Shown piece after piece: positions 38,395 through 47,007 of a stretch of DNA of 64,000 bases. Made by a program: the position numbers and the translations under genes. The notes under the pieces were generated by a model. It had not been told where the DNA came from and searched no databases. It saw only the letters and a list, made by a program, of their open reading frames with translations. Source of the stretch: JAWHQP01 sp032586195 (GTDB lineage Bacteria > Pseudomonadota > Gammaproteobacteria > Enterobacterales > Pasteurellaceae). Position 1 is the stretch's first letter, and every line of letters begins with the position of its first letter. Location: contig JAWHQP010000005.1 in the NCBI GenBank assembly GCA_032586195.1, positions 1-64,000 of the forward strand. Direction: 5' to 3'.

Positions 38395-38922
38395 ATGTTA
38401 CAAAAAACCGTTGCGAAATCCCACTGGCTACGCCGCTGGCTGAAAACCATCGTGGTTTACGGCCTGCTGTTTGTTGGCTTAACCGCCGCAATGGATTACT
38501 ACCGCAAACCGAGCGAACCGGCACAATTTGCCGATCAGGTGTTATACGACCTTCATCGGCAACCGCACATTATCGCTCAACTCAGCCATCAACAACCCAT
38601 GCTGCTTTATTTCTGGGGCAGCTGGTGCGGCTACTGTAAATTGACTTCCCCCGCGGTGAACAAACTGGCGCAACAGAACATCCCGGTCCTCACCGTCGCA
38701 TTGCGCTCGGGCGATAATCAGGCGGTGGAAAACTACTTAACCCGGGAAAATTATGCTTTCCCTGTCATCAACGACCCTGACGGCAAGCTATCGAAAGCCT
38801 GGAATATTCAGGCGACACCAACGATTCTCATTATAAAATCAGGCAAAGTGTTACTCCACACGACGGGATTAACCAGCTATTGGGGATTAAAGGCACGTTT
38901 GTGGCTGGCAAATTTTAATTAA
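38395..38922 (+). CDS. Membrane-anchored thioredoxin-like protein (ScsD/TlpA-like)
   Basis: 175 residues. One N-terminal membrane anchor (IVVYGLLFVGLTAAM, about 22-36) is followed by a periplasmic thioredoxin fold with active site WCGYC (about residues 78-82) and the cis-Pro loop ATPT (about 140). It resembles protein-disulfide reductases of the ScsD/TlpA group, found in many Pasteurellaceae as a stand-alone gene. Substrate is unknown. It lies 20 bp after cmoB and is convergent with hda. A USS follows its stop directly at 38930. Confidence 0.85.
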   Translation: MLQKTVAKSHWLRRWLKTIVVYGLLFVGLTAAMDYYRKPSEPAQFADQVLYDLHRQPHIIAQLSHQQPMLLYFWGSWCGYCKLTSPAVNKLAQQNIPVLTVALRSGDNQAVENYLTRENYAFPVINDPDGKLSKAWNIQATPTILIIKSGKVLLHTTGLTSYWGLKARLWLANFN

Positions 38923-39006
38923 CGAAAAAAGTGCGGTGCTGAAAACGTGAGTTTTAGAACGTCGGCTGTGGCGACAGCACCGAAGCTATACATCCTCAAT
39001 TGTGTG

Positions 39007-39372
39007 GGGAGAATCACAAACGTATTCGAAAGTTGATAGTGGAAATGAGCTTACCGAGGAAGGATAGAAAACAACGAAAATACAACACAGACCAAGGGAA
39101 AGTGGGCAAAGTCGCATCGAATCAAGCAGATGTTTAAACGACACGGCATCAGACAAAAGCATGTCGAGAAAAGGAAATTGCCCGGATAATACGGCGATGG
39201 GAAGTTTTTTCGGGCGGACGAAAACCGAATGTTTTACGACAAAGAATTTGCCACTATTGATGAAATCTCACGTGAGGTGAAAGGCTATGTACGTTATTAT
39301 AATAAAGAGCGAATTCAGCTGAGATTAAAAAGACTGAGCCCGATACAATATCGTCTTCAGTCCTTCAATTAA
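39007..39372 (+). mobile_element. IS3-family (IS150-group-like) transposase remnant
   Basis: Pieces of an OrfB transposase are readable on the plus strand in several frames. NHKRIRKLIVEMSLPRKDRK (about 39015-39065) resembles the HTH-linker region. TDQGKVGK or TKGKWAKSHRIKQMFKRHGIR (about 39085-39150) lies near the catalytic HSDxG part. SRKGNCPDNTAMGSFFGRTK (about 39160-39220) is followed after a frameshift by FYDKEFATIDEISREVKGYV, then YYNKERIQLRLKRLSPIQYR up to a stop at 39372. Internal deletions and frameshifts make it dead. It sits between two uptake signals that look like the arms of a split terminator. Confidence 0.8.
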
Positions 39373-39440
39373 ACAGTCCGACTTTTGGGGGACAGTTCAA
39401 AATTCGAATTTTCAACACCGCACTTTATTTGAATCAAACA

Positions 39441-40142
39441 CTAAAGAGCCAGGATTTCCTTCACGAAAGGAATGGTGAGCTTTCGCTGAGCCTGCAGGGA
39501 GGCTTTGTCCAGCTTGTCCAAAGCATCAAGCAGGGTGTGCATATCGCGATCCAGCCGTTTCAGCAGGAAATTTGCCGTATCCGTCGGCAGTTCAATACCG
39601 CGTTCATGCGCTTTGCGTTGCAGCACCAGCACTTTTTGTTCTTCATCCAGACCGTTTAACTGATAAATTTCGCCCCAGGTTAAACGAGAAGCAAGATCGG
39701 GCAGTTTTACCGGCAACGCGGTAGGTGATTGGGCGGCACTGATCAACAGCAGTGTATTGCCGGTTTCGTTAATCCGGTTGAACAAATCGAAAATTGCCAA
39801 TTCCCATTCATCGTTCCCCACAACTGCCTGTAAATCGTCCAGACAGACTGCATCCTGTTGTTCAAGATTTTCCAATACGGCGGGGGAAAAATATTGCGAT
39901 TTGTTCAGCGGCACATAAATCGCCGAACGTTGATTGAGTAGAAAATAATTGGAAACCGCTTTGAGCAAATGGCTTTTGCCGCTGCCTTCGGCGCCCCAAA
40001 TATAAAAGAACTGCTGATTGACTTGGTGAAAATTTTTGTATAAAGAACCGAGCAATAACTCATTATCGCCTGTAAAGAAATTCTCTAAACTGTCATCGTC
40101 AATCTGGAGAATAGGAAGTGGGAGCTGTTGGTTCTCTAACAA
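39441..40142 (-). CDS. hda: DnaA regulatory inactivator Hda
   Basis: 233 residues, AAA+ protein homologous to DnaA domain III. The P-loop is WGAEGSGKSHLLKA (about residues 48-61), Walker B is AVCLDDLQAV and sensor-2 is in LDRDMHTLLDALDKLD. With the sliding clamp it stimulates hydrolysis of DnaA-ATP and so limits re-initiation. The N-terminal clamp-binding motif is QLPLPI (residues 5-10). It lies downstream of uraA in the same direction, as in E. coli, but a strong hairpin separates them. Confidence 0.95.
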   Translation of the reverse strand: MLENQQLPLPILQIDDDSLENFFTGDNELLLGSLYKNFHQVNQQFFYIWGAEGSGKSHLLKAVSNYFLLNQRSAIYVPLNKSQYFSPAVLENLEQQDAVCLDDLQAVVGNDEWELAIFDLFNRINETGNTLLLISAAQSPTALPVKLPDLASRLTWGEIYQLNGLDEEQKVLVLQRKAHERGIELPTDTANFLLKRLDRDMHTLLDALDKLDKASLQAQRKLTIPFVKEILAL

Positions 40143-40191
40143 AGAAATATCCTATATAAATGCCAAAGATTACGTTAGGAATATAGCTCAA

Positions 40192-40226
40192 TAAAAGAGG
40201 GTTAAGCAAGTACCTACCCTCTTTTA
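40192..40226. terminator. Terminator between uraA and hda
   Basis: TAAAAGAGGGT and ACCCTCTTTTA form a perfect 11-bp stem around a loop of 13 bases, with A and T flanks on both sides. It lies 10 bp past the uraA stop on the minus strand and could act either way. Confidence 0.85.
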
Positions 40227-40235
40227 GGTTAAATA

Positions 40236-41483
40236 TTAATCTTCCGGCGGTTTATTCTCCGCTTTTGGCAACACAAGATTAAGCACGATGGCGATAACGG
40301 CGCAGAGGCTGATGCCTTTCAAGGATACTTCACCGAAATTAACGAACATGCCGCCGATTCCGAAAGTCATGACCACGGAAATAATGCATAGATTGCGTGC
40401 TTCCGTTACATCCACTTTACCGCGGATTAACGTACTCATACCTACAACGGCGATGGAACCGAACACCAGCATCATAATGCCGCCCATCACAATGGTCGGA
40501 ATGGTGGATAAGAACGCGCCCACTTTGCCGCAGAAAGAAATCGCAATCGCCCATACCGCAGCCCATGTCATGATATTCGGATTAAAATTGCGGGTGAGCA
40601 TCACCGCTCCGGTGACTTCCGCATAGGTGGTATTCGGCGGCCCGCCGACTAACGAGGCGGCCGCGGTCGCGATACCATCACCTAACAAGGTGCGGTGCAA
40701 GCCCGGTTTCTGGATAAAATCCTTACCCGTAACGGAACTGATTGCCATAATGCCGCCCACATGTTCTACCGCGGGAGCAATGGCAATCGGCAATAAGTAA
40801 AGGATGGCTTCAAGTTTGAACTCCGGCGTGGTTAAATGCGGCAAACTGAACCAAGGAGCGTCATATACGGGCTGGAAATTAATCAGCCCGAGGAATAAAC
40901 AAAGGATGTAACCCGCTGCGATACCGAACATAATCGGGATAAGCTTCAGCATTCCCTTAGCAAATACGGCGACGATTAAAGTAGTAAGCAATGTAACCAT
41001 GGAAACCAGCACCGCATCGTTATAGGCATAGCTGCTCCCCTTGCCTACTGCCATATCCACTGCAACAGGCGCTAAGCCCATACCGATAATGATAATAACA
41101 GGACCTACCACTACCGGCGGGAAAATGCGTTGTAATGCCGCCGCACCACGCAGTTTCACCAAGGCGCTTAACGCCACATAAACCAGGCCGGCACAGGCAA
41201 GCCCGCCCATGGTGACGGAAATGCCCCATTGCTGTACGCCGTATTGAATAGGCGCGATAAAAGCAAACGAAGAGGCCAAAAAAATAGGAACCTGCTTGCC
41301 CGTACAAAGTTGGAAAAGCAATGTTCCTATACCGGCGGTTAATAATGCCGTATTGGCATCCAACCCGGTGATTAATGGTACTAAAACCAACGCACCAAAT
41401 GCTACAAATAACATCTGCAGGCCCACGAAAGCTTGCTTGGCCGTACTCTTCTGCGTATCGGCCGCTGTCGATTGATTACTCAT
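40236..41483 (-). CDS. uraA: Uracil permease UraA
   Basis: 415 residues of the nucleobase-ascorbate (NCS2) family, about 14 membrane segments. Signature stretches are FVGLQMLFVAFGALVLVPLI at the N-terminus, IMGMGLAPVAVDMA-type sequence in the middle and EHVGGIMAISSVTGKDFIQK followed by GDGIATAAASLVGGPPNTTY, which include the conserved substrate-binding Glu. Uracil:proton symporter of the inner membrane. It lies 42 bp downstream of upp in the conserved upp-uraA operon for uracil salvage. Confidence 0.95.
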   Translation of the reverse strand: MSNQSTAADTQKSTAKQAFVGLQMLFVAFGALVLVPLITGLDANTALLTAGIGTLLFQLCTGKQVPIFLASSFAFIAPIQYGVQQWGISVTMGGLACAGLVYVALSALVKLRGAAALQRIFPPVVVGPVIIIIGMGLAPVAVDMAVGKGSSYAYNDAVLVSMVTLLTTLIVAVFAKGMLKLIPIMFGIAAGYILCLFLGLINFQPVYDAPWFSLPHLTTPEFKLEAILYLLPIAIAPAVEHVGGIMAISSVTGKDFIQKPGLHRTLLGDGIATAAASLVGGPPNTTYAEVTGAVMLTRNFNPNIMTWAAVWAIAISFCGKVGAFLSTIPTIVMGGIMMLVFGSIAVVGMSTLIRGKVDVTEARNLCIISVVMTFGIGGMFVNFGEVSLKGISLCAVIAIVLNLVLPKAENKPPED

Positions 41484-41525
41484 GGGAAGTTTTAACTCTC
41501 TGATTAAATTAACTTAAAAAAGATC

Positions 41526-42152
41526 TTATTTGGTACCGAAAATTTTATCACCCGCATCACCCAGACCCGGAATAATATAACCATTTTCGTTTAAATGGCT
41601 GTCAATAGAGGCCGTATAAACTTCAATATCAGGATGAGCGGCTTCCAACGCTTTAATTCCTTCCGGCGCGGCAACCAGCACCAACACTTTGATTTGTTTG
41701 CAACCTTTTTGTTTTAACAGATCAATGGTAGCAATCATCGAACCACCCGTTGCCAGCATCGGATCCACTACGATAGCTAGACGTTCACTGATACCGCTGG
41801 CCAGTTTTTGGAAGTAAGGTACCGGCTCCAGGGTTTCTTCATCACGATACATCCCGACCACACTGATACGGGCGCTGGGAATATGTTCCAGTACGCCGTC
41901 CATCATGCCAAGACCCGCACGCAGAATTGGTACGACGGTTACTTTCTTCCCCTTAATACGTTGCACTTCCACCGGGCCACACCAGCCTTCAATAGTTACC
42001 GTTTCGGTTTCCAAGTCGGCGGTAGCTTCATAGGTCAGCAAGCTGCCCACTTCGGTCGCCAATTCACGGAAATGCTTAGTGCTTATATCTGCCGCCCGCA
42101 TTAAACCTAATTTATGTTTGACTAAAGGGTGTTTCACTTCTACAAGTTTCAT
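41526..42152 (-). CDS. upp: Uracil phosphoribosyltransferase
   Basis: 208 residues: MKLVEVKHPLVKHKLGLMRA, then VPILRAGLGMMDGVLEHIPS and the PRPP-binding loop VVDPMLATGGSMIATIDLLK, with the C-terminal GYIIPGLGDAGDKIFGT. It converts uracil and PRPP to UMP. AAGGAAG lies 6-8 bp before the ATG. First gene of upp-uraA. The upstream 127 bp also contain the end of the his operon. Confidence 0.97.
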   Translation of the reverse strand: MKLVEVKHPLVKHKLGLMRAADISTKHFRELATEVGSLLTYEATADLETETVTIEGWCGPVEVQRIKGKKVTVVPILRAGLGMMDGVLEHIPSARISVVGMYRDEETLEPVPYFQKLASGISERLAIVVDPMLATGGSMIATIDLLKQKGCKQIKVLVLVAAPEGIKALEAAHPDIEVYTASIDSHLNENGYIIPGLGDAGDKIFGTK

Positions 42153-42228
42153 AATCGACTTCCTTTTTGTTATTTTTGGATGATTCGAATAAATCGACGA
42201 ATTGTAAAACGAAAGGCATGAGGAATCA

Positions 42229-42268
42229 ATAAACTACATCGGTTTTTTAGTGCCGATATAGTTTATAT
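42229..42268 (-). terminator. Possible terminator of the his operon
   Basis: AAACTATATCGG and CCGATGTAGTTT pair with one mismatch around CACTAAAAAA on the minus strand, 12 bp after the hisIE stop. The T tract after the stem is weak (TTTATTG), so it may instead be a leader structure before upp. Confidence 0.45.
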
Positions 42269-42279
42269 AAGGAAGAAAA

Positions 42280-42927
42280 TTATTTGTTAGAACCTTCGGG
42301 GTGCAGGCCTATTCCCTTGTGGCGTTCTTTTAATTTATCCATTACATCCGCCCAGCTACCACCGGCATCCTGCAGCAATACGGTCAAGTGATACAGCAAA
42401 TCCGCCGTTTCGGAAATTACTTCTTCAGGATCTTTTGCCATGGCGGCTAATGCGGTTTCCACCGCCTCTTCACCTACTTTCTGAGCAATTTTTTTCGTCC
42501 CGCGCCGATACAGTTTTGCCGTGTAAGAACTTTCGGGATCGGCATTCTTACGCTCGGCAATCATACGTTCAAATTTGGCAAAAAAGACACCATCAGCCAC
42601 CATTTGTTGTTCAAAACGATGAAAACAGCTTTCCGCCCCGGTATGGCAGGTTTCGCCAATCGGATCGGCAAGAATTAACAGCGTGTCGTTGTCGCAGTCA
42701 AGGCTCATATCCACCACATTTAAAAAATGTCCCGAAGTCTCTCCCTTTGTCCATAGCCGTTGTTTGGTGCGCGAAAAAAAGGTAACACGTTTTTCCGCTA
42801 AGGTTTTTTCCAGTGCGGTTTGGTTCATATAGCCCAGCATTAATACCTCACTGGTACGGGCATTTTGTATGACAACAGGAAGAAGATCACCGACTTTTTG
42901 CCAGTTGATTTGTTGAATGTTCAGCAT
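42280..42927 (-). CDS. hisI: Bifunctional phosphoribosyl-AMP cyclohydrolase / phosphoribosyl-ATP pyrophosphatase
   Basis: 215 residues. The HisI cyclohydrolase domain (1-110) has MLGYMNQTALEKTL, SRTKQRLWTKGETSGHFLNV and the zinc-binding DCDNDTLL and CHTGAESCFHR. The HisE domain (about 118-210) has SYTAKLYRRGTKKIAQKVGE and EEVISETADLLYHLTVLLQD. Fused form (HisIE), steps 2 and 3 of histidine synthesis. Last his gene, but separated from hisF by 326 bp of AT-rich DNA, whereas these genes usually touch. Confidence 0.97.
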   Translation of the reverse strand: MLNIQQINWQKVGDLLPVVIQNARTSEVLMLGYMNQTALEKTLAEKRVTFFSRTKQRLWTKGETSGHFLNVVDMSLDCDNDTLLILADPIGETCHTGAESCFHRFEQQMVADGVFFAKFERMIAERKNADPESSYTAKLYRRGTKKIAQKVGEEAVETALAAMAKDPEEVISETADLLYHLTVLLQDAGGSWADVMDKLKERHKGIGLHPEGSNK

Positions 42928-43253
42928 ATAAATGTCCTTTTGATTTTATTTTGCCACGATAATAGCACGAAAGGCTGCAGGAGAGTTCCGCAAGAGCCTG
43001 TAGCACAAAAAGTGCGGTGAGAAATAGGATAGTTTTCAATTTATTTCTCCTATTTTGCCAAATTGAATTATTAAATAATATAGTTTTTAATATACATAAA
43101 TACACTTCTACATATGATTTAGCGTGATGTTTTAAATAATAACCAAATTTAGTTTGTTTATCATTAAAATATTTAAAATTTGAAATTAACTCATATGTTT
43201 TTATATAACAGCCTTCAATGGATTTAGAGTCGTTATTTATTACTTAATAAATC
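42928..43253 (-). other. AT-rich intergenic stretch with a start-less reading frame
   Basis: This gap between hisF and hisIE contains a minus-strand frame that is open from about 43234 down to 42887, without an ATG until 43105. The frame reads SIEGCYIKTYELISNFKYF and later KHHAKSYVEVYLCILKTILF. It then runs through a uptake signal and into hisI in another frame. It might be the tail of a decayed gene inserted in the operon, but no family is recognised and AT-rich DNA can give such frames by chance. Confidence 0.25.
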
Positions 43254-44024
43254 CTAAATCCGCACTTCCACATTTGCTTTATGCAAATAACTTTTAAGCT
43301 CCCCAATTTCAATTATCCGCTTATGAAACACACTTGCCGCCAACGCTCCATCGACACCGATTTCAAAAGCGTCTTTAAAATGCGACATTTTGCCTGCTCC
43401 GCCCGAAGCGATTAAAGGCACGTTACAAACCGACCGCACTTTTTTAAGCTGTGCCAAATCATAGCCTTTGCGAACGCCGTCTTGGTTCATCATATTTAGC
43501 ACGATTTCGCCTGCTCCACGAGCCTTCACTTCCTGCACCCAGTCGAGCAGTTGCCAATTTGTCTGACGGGTGCGAGTTTCATCGCCGGTATATTGATTCA
43601 CCCAATATTTGCCCGTTTCCGTTTCAAACCAGCTATCAATGCCGACCACCACCGCTTGCACGCCAAAGCGATCCGCCAAGCGAGTAATCAAACTCGGATC
43701 GGCAAGAGCAGGCGAATTGATCGAAATTTTATCCGCTCCAAACGCAAAAATTTTCTCCGCATCGTCAATCGTCTTAATGCCGCCCGCCACGCAAAACGGG
43801 ATATCGATCACTTCCGCAATGCGAGCAACCCAGCTTTTATCCACCGTGCGACCGTCCGATGATGCCGTGATGTCATAAAACACCAGCTCGTCAGCCCCTT
43901 CTTCGGCGTAACGTTGGGCAAGCGGTACAATATCGCCGATAATTTCGTGGTTACGAAACTGCACACCCTTAACCACCTGTCCATCTTTCACGTCCAAACA
44001 CGGAATTATGCGTTTTGCCAACAT
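43254..44024 (-). CDS. hisF: Imidazole glycerol phosphate synthase, cyclase subunit HisF
   Basis: 256 residues, TIM barrel. MLAKRIIPCLDVKDGQVVKG carries catalytic Asp11, and DSWFETETGKYWV and MNQDGVRKGYD carry the second catalytic Asp region. It uses ammonia from HisH to form IGP and AICAR. Overlaps hisA by 19 bp, implying coupled translation. A USS core (GACCGCACTTTTTT) lies inside the gene near 43433. It is roughly 48% GC, unlike the AT-rich gap that follows. Confidence 0.97.
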   Translation of the reverse strand: MLAKRIIPCLDVKDGQVVKGVQFRNHEIIGDIVPLAQRYAEEGADELVFYDITASSDGRTVDKSWVARIAEVIDIPFCVAGGIKTIDDAEKIFAFGADKISINSPALADPSLITRLADRFGVQAVVVGIDSWFETETGKYWVNQYTGDETRTRQTNWQLLDWVQEVKARGAGEIVLNMMNQDGVRKGYDLAQLKKVRSVCNVPLIASGGAGKMSHFKDAFEIGVDGALAASVFHKRIIEIGELKSYLHKANVEVRI

Positions 44025-44755
44025 TTGATTGCTCCTTTTACGTCAAATTTTCCTTCCAACAACGCCCGACCGATAATCACACCCACCACGCCTGTATTTT
44101 TCAAGGCTTTCACATCGTCCAACGAGCCAATGCCGCCTGACGATTGGAATGCAATATCGGGAAATTCGGCACAGATTTCACGGTATAACGCCACATTTGA
44201 TCCGCTTAACGTCCCGTCTTTGGAAATATCGGTGCAAAGCACGTGTTGCAACCCGACCGCACGGAAATCCGCAATCAAGGCTTCCAGCGATACGCCCGAA
44301 TTTTCCTGCCAACCGCTGATCGCAATCAACTTTTCGCCGTGTTCATTGATATTTACATCTAACGCCAGAACGAACTTCTCCGCCCCATATTTCTCAAACC
44401 AGCCCTTAACCATTGCAGGCTGCTTGACCGCCGTTGAGCCAATCACCACCCGATTTGCCCCAACTGCCAACAAATCCGCCACGTCTTGCTCGGTACGAAT
44501 GCCACCGCCAACCTGAATCGGGCAATCAATCGCACGAATAATTTCGCCAATCAGCTTGGTCTGACGCTTGGCAGGATCTTTCGCCCCCGTGAGATCGACC
44601 AAATGCAACTGCTCCGCCCCCTGCGCCACATAGTCCGCAAAAAGAGCGGTCGGATTTGACGAATAATTTGTCTGCTTGCCATAATCCCCTTGGTGCAAGC
44701 GAACCACCTGACCATCAATTAAGTCAAGGGCTGGGATAATTTTTGATGTTTGCAT
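44006..44755 (-). CDS. hisA: ProFAR isomerase HisA
   Basis: 249 residues, TIM barrel paralogue of HisF. PALDLIDGQVVRLHQGDY carries catalytic Asp8-equivalent and VDLTGAKDPAKRQ, CTDISKDGTLSGSN and SSGGIGSLDD are the phosphate-binding and second Asp blocks. Catalyses the Amadori rearrangement of ProFAR to PRFAR. Normally it follows hisH directly; here an unrelated AT-rich gene lies between them, 114 bp upstream. Confidence 0.97.
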   Translation of the reverse strand: MQTSKIIPALDLIDGQVVRLHQGDYGKQTNYSSNPTALFADYVAQGAEQLHLVDLTGAKDPAKRQTKLIGEIIRAIDCPIQVGGGIRTEQDVADLLAVGANRVVIGSTAVKQPAMVKGWFEKYGAEKFVLALDVNINEHGEKLIAISGWQENSGVSLEALIADFRAVGLQHVLCTDISKDGTLSGSNVALYREICAEFPDIAFQSSGGIGSLDDVKALKNTGVVGVIIGRALLEGKFDVKGAIKCWQNA

Positions 44756-44869
44756 AATGTTTCCTTTTTCTCATTATATCGCTACCAAATACAGGCAGCC
44801 TTTTACAAGATTTTTATAAAATTTGATCGTTTATAAATAATATTGTCAAATTGCTTATTTATAAATATA

Positions 44870-45640
44870 TCATTCAGGCAAAACTTCGTATTTTATTGCT
44901 AATTTATTAATTAATTTTATATCCCAGTTATCTTTATAACCAATTAATACTACTTTATAAGTCATGTTTTCATTAACTTGATCCTTAAATCCTCCTCTAT
45001 ATATTCGAGAAGTAAATACCCAATCTTTATGCTTATTTTGTGTTTTAATAATTAATTTGTTATATATAAAATCCTTACCATCACTTTTTCTTTTTCCTGG
45101 TATAGTCTCAACAGACAACTTAACTGTTCCATAAAAAATAAAAGGAGTATCATTAGGTAAATCATCTAATTTAGTATTAATACTTTTTCGTGGTATTGTT
45201 TTATAAATCTTACTACCTTTAGATTGAATAATAGTTGGATTGCTCTTAATCAAGCTATTAAAATTATTGGCAGTTATGGTGTTACTGTTATTAGTTTTAT
45301 CTTTAAGAAGAAAGCGCATTACTGAATCTATCTTATCTATAATTTGATCTTCATTTAATTCTCCAAAATATATTTCTATTTCTTTTTTTGAAGATATATC
45401 AAAAAAATAAGAACACCAATTATGATGTTGAGAACTAGGGATTTTCTTTAAATAATCTCCTTTATTTGTGGTTTTATGAATATAAGTAAGTTTAGCTTTT
45501 TGACATTCTGGACAATATATTAGACCTTGATAGGGAGTATAATTTCCATCTTTCTGACTTGAAACATATTCAGAAATTTCGTTAATATTATGTTTTTCAT
45601 TATCTTTTAAATAGTAAAATTCATCAAACTTCTTAGACAT
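44870..45640 (-). CDS. Protein of unknown function inserted in the his operon (Cys/His-rich N-terminal part)
   Basis: 256 residues, very AT-rich (one 60-bp sample is 25% GC) between GC-richer his genes, so probably acquired. The N-terminal third has YCPECQKAKLTYIH followed by SSQHHNWCSYFF, a C-x2-C ... H-x3-C set that could bind zinc, loosely like the zinc ribbons of competence and DNA-binding proteins. The Lys/Asn-rich C-terminal part is predicted mostly beta (FIFYGTVKLSVETIPG, YKVVLIGYKDNWDIKLI). No signal peptide or membrane segment. Family not recognised. Flanking gaps of 114 and 135 bp suggest a discrete insertion. It could be a lone defence- or mobile-element cargo gene, but there is no proof. 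Confidence 0.7.
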   Translation of the reverse strand: MSKKFDEFYYLKDNEKHNINEISEYVSSQKDGNYTPYQGLIYCPECQKAKLTYIHKTTNKGDYLKKIPSSQHHNWCSYFFDISSKKEIEIYFGELNEDQIIDKIDSVMRFLLKDKTNNSNTITANNFNSLIKSNPTIIQSKGSKIYKTIPRKSINTKLDDLPNDTPFIFYGTVKLSVETIPGKRKSDGKDFIYNKLIIKTQNKHKDWVFTSRIYRGGFKDQVNENMTYKVVLIGYKDNWDIKLINKLAIKYEVLPE

Positions 45641-45775
45641 AAAATTCTCTCATTAACATCATTTCTAAATTGGTTGCTCCTAATGTCATTTATTACTTAC
45701 CTGTAATTTACCCATAAGTATAAAATCAGACAAAATTAGAATATTACCACTTATTTAATCTATCGATAATCCAAA

Positions 45776-46369
45776 TTAAACATTTTCCATAAAATTTCTT
45801 AGCAACTGCGCCCCTACTTTACCCGAGCGTTCAGGGTGAAATTGTACGCCGTAGAAATTGTCTTTTTGCAGTGCTGCGGAAAATGGCACGCCATATTCGC
45901 TAGTAGCGATAGTGTTCATATTCGGCAACACTACATAACTATGTACAAAGTAGAAATAACTTTCCTGTGGAATATCGGCAAATAACGGATGTCCGTTCTT
46001 ATAACACACAGTATTCCAGCCCATATGCGGCAGCGGCAAACCTGATTCGGGGATTAACTCCGTATGTCCCGGCATTAAGTTTAAGGTCGCCACATTGCCT
46101 TCGCCGGAAAATTCCGTCATCAGCTGCATACCCAAACAAATGCCTAAAGTAGGCTGGGTTAGGTTCCGAATGGTCTCGATTAAATCGCGATCTTGCAGAT
46201 TTTTCATCGCGGCAATAGCCGTACCTACGCCCGGTAATACTAATTTATCCGCCGCTTGGATTTCATTTACATCGCGACTAATAATCGGCTGATAACCTAA
46301 CCGTTCAAAGGCAAATTTTACCGAAGAAAGATTGGCGCAGCCGGTATCAATAATGATGAGATTTTGCAT
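45776..46369 (-). CDS. hisH: Imidazole glycerol phosphate synthase, glutamine amidotransferase subunit HisH
   Basis: 197 residues, class-I glutaminase. Nucleophile Cys in LGICLGMQLMTE (about residue 76), catalytic His and Glu in FYGVQFHPERSG (about 177-180) and oxyanion region LPGVGTAIAAM. It hydrolyses glutamine for HisF. The ATG overlaps the stop of the upstream phosphatase gene as TAATG, so the two are translationally linked. An AGGA lies upstream within that gene. Confidence 0.97.
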   Translation of the reverse strand: MQNLIIIDTGCANLSSVKFAFERLGYQPIISRDVNEIQAADKLVLPGVGTAIAAMKNLQDRDLIETIRNLTQPTLGICLGMQLMTEFSGEGNVATLNLMPGHTELIPESGLPLPHMGWNTVCYKNGHPLFADIPQESYFYFVHSYVVLPNMNTIATSEYGVPFSAALQKDNFYGVQFHPERSGKVGAQLLRNFMENV

Positions 46370-46926
46370 TATACATTCCTATTAAAAACTTTTACCTGAA
46401 AACAACCATTTTTATATGCAAAAGTTTGACTGAACTGTTTTTTCTTAAGATATTTTCCTATCTCTCTTAAAATAAGGCCATGAGAAACTATGATTGCTTC
46501 TTGACTTAACATCTCTTGAATTATATTTGCTACTCTAGTTTTCTCTATTTTAGGTGGACAACCTTTTCTATTTATTCGAATAAACCATAACAATCTGGAA
46601 AGTAAAAACCAATTTGATAAACTTAATTTTATTAACGGTAAGAAAAAGATATTAAGGTCGAACTCTTTTAATTCATCCAAATAGTTAAACTCTCTATTTC
46701 CAAATAAATACTTCGCGGTTTTTCTTGCTCTTATTAAAGGTGAAACAAAGATATTTTTTATCGTTAATATTTCCTGATATTCTGTACTTTTTATAAAGTC
46801 ATCAATCTCATCCAGTAAAATATTCTCAGTCGAATTATATTGTCTTAGACGTTCCTTTGCTTGTAAAGCCGAACACTTACTATTATCTACGTCTGGTGTT
46901 GCATGTCTAATTAATACGATTTTCAC
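46369..46926 (-). CDS. Histidine-phosphatase-superfamily protein inserted in the his operon
   Basis: 185 residues. The N-terminal MKIVLIRHATPDVDN carries the RH catalytic motif, VSPLIRARKTAKYLF the second Arg, and AIIVSHGLILREIG the second His. It therefore belongs to the phosphoglycerate-mutase/acid-phosphatase superfamily. The substrate is unknown; the HisB N-terminal domain already supplies histidinol-phosphatase. AT-rich compared with hisB and hisH. The stop codon overlaps the start of hisH (TAATG), so despite looking inserted it is fitted into the translation of the operon. Confidence 0.82.
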   Translation of the reverse strand: MKIVLIRHATPDVDNSKCSALQAKERLRQYNSTENILLDEIDDFIKSTEYQEILTIKNIFVSPLIRARKTAKYLFGNREFNYLDELKEFDLNIFFLPLIKLSLSNWFLLSRLLWFIRINRKGCPPKIEKTRVANIIQEMLSQEAIIVSHGLILREIGKYLKKKQFSQTFAYKNGCFQVKVFNRNV

Positions 46927-47007
46927 AAAAAATACCTTATTTGAATTTCATAAACTGTCAAAGTTTTAATTTTTACAAAACTCTTAAAAATCACACCGCA
47001 CTTTTTC

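Noticed and set aside
42887..43105. 72-codon frame upstream of hisIE as a real gene
   Set aside because: It overlaps hisI, contains a DNA uptake signal, and has no recognisable domain. Kept only as part of a possible decayed stretch.
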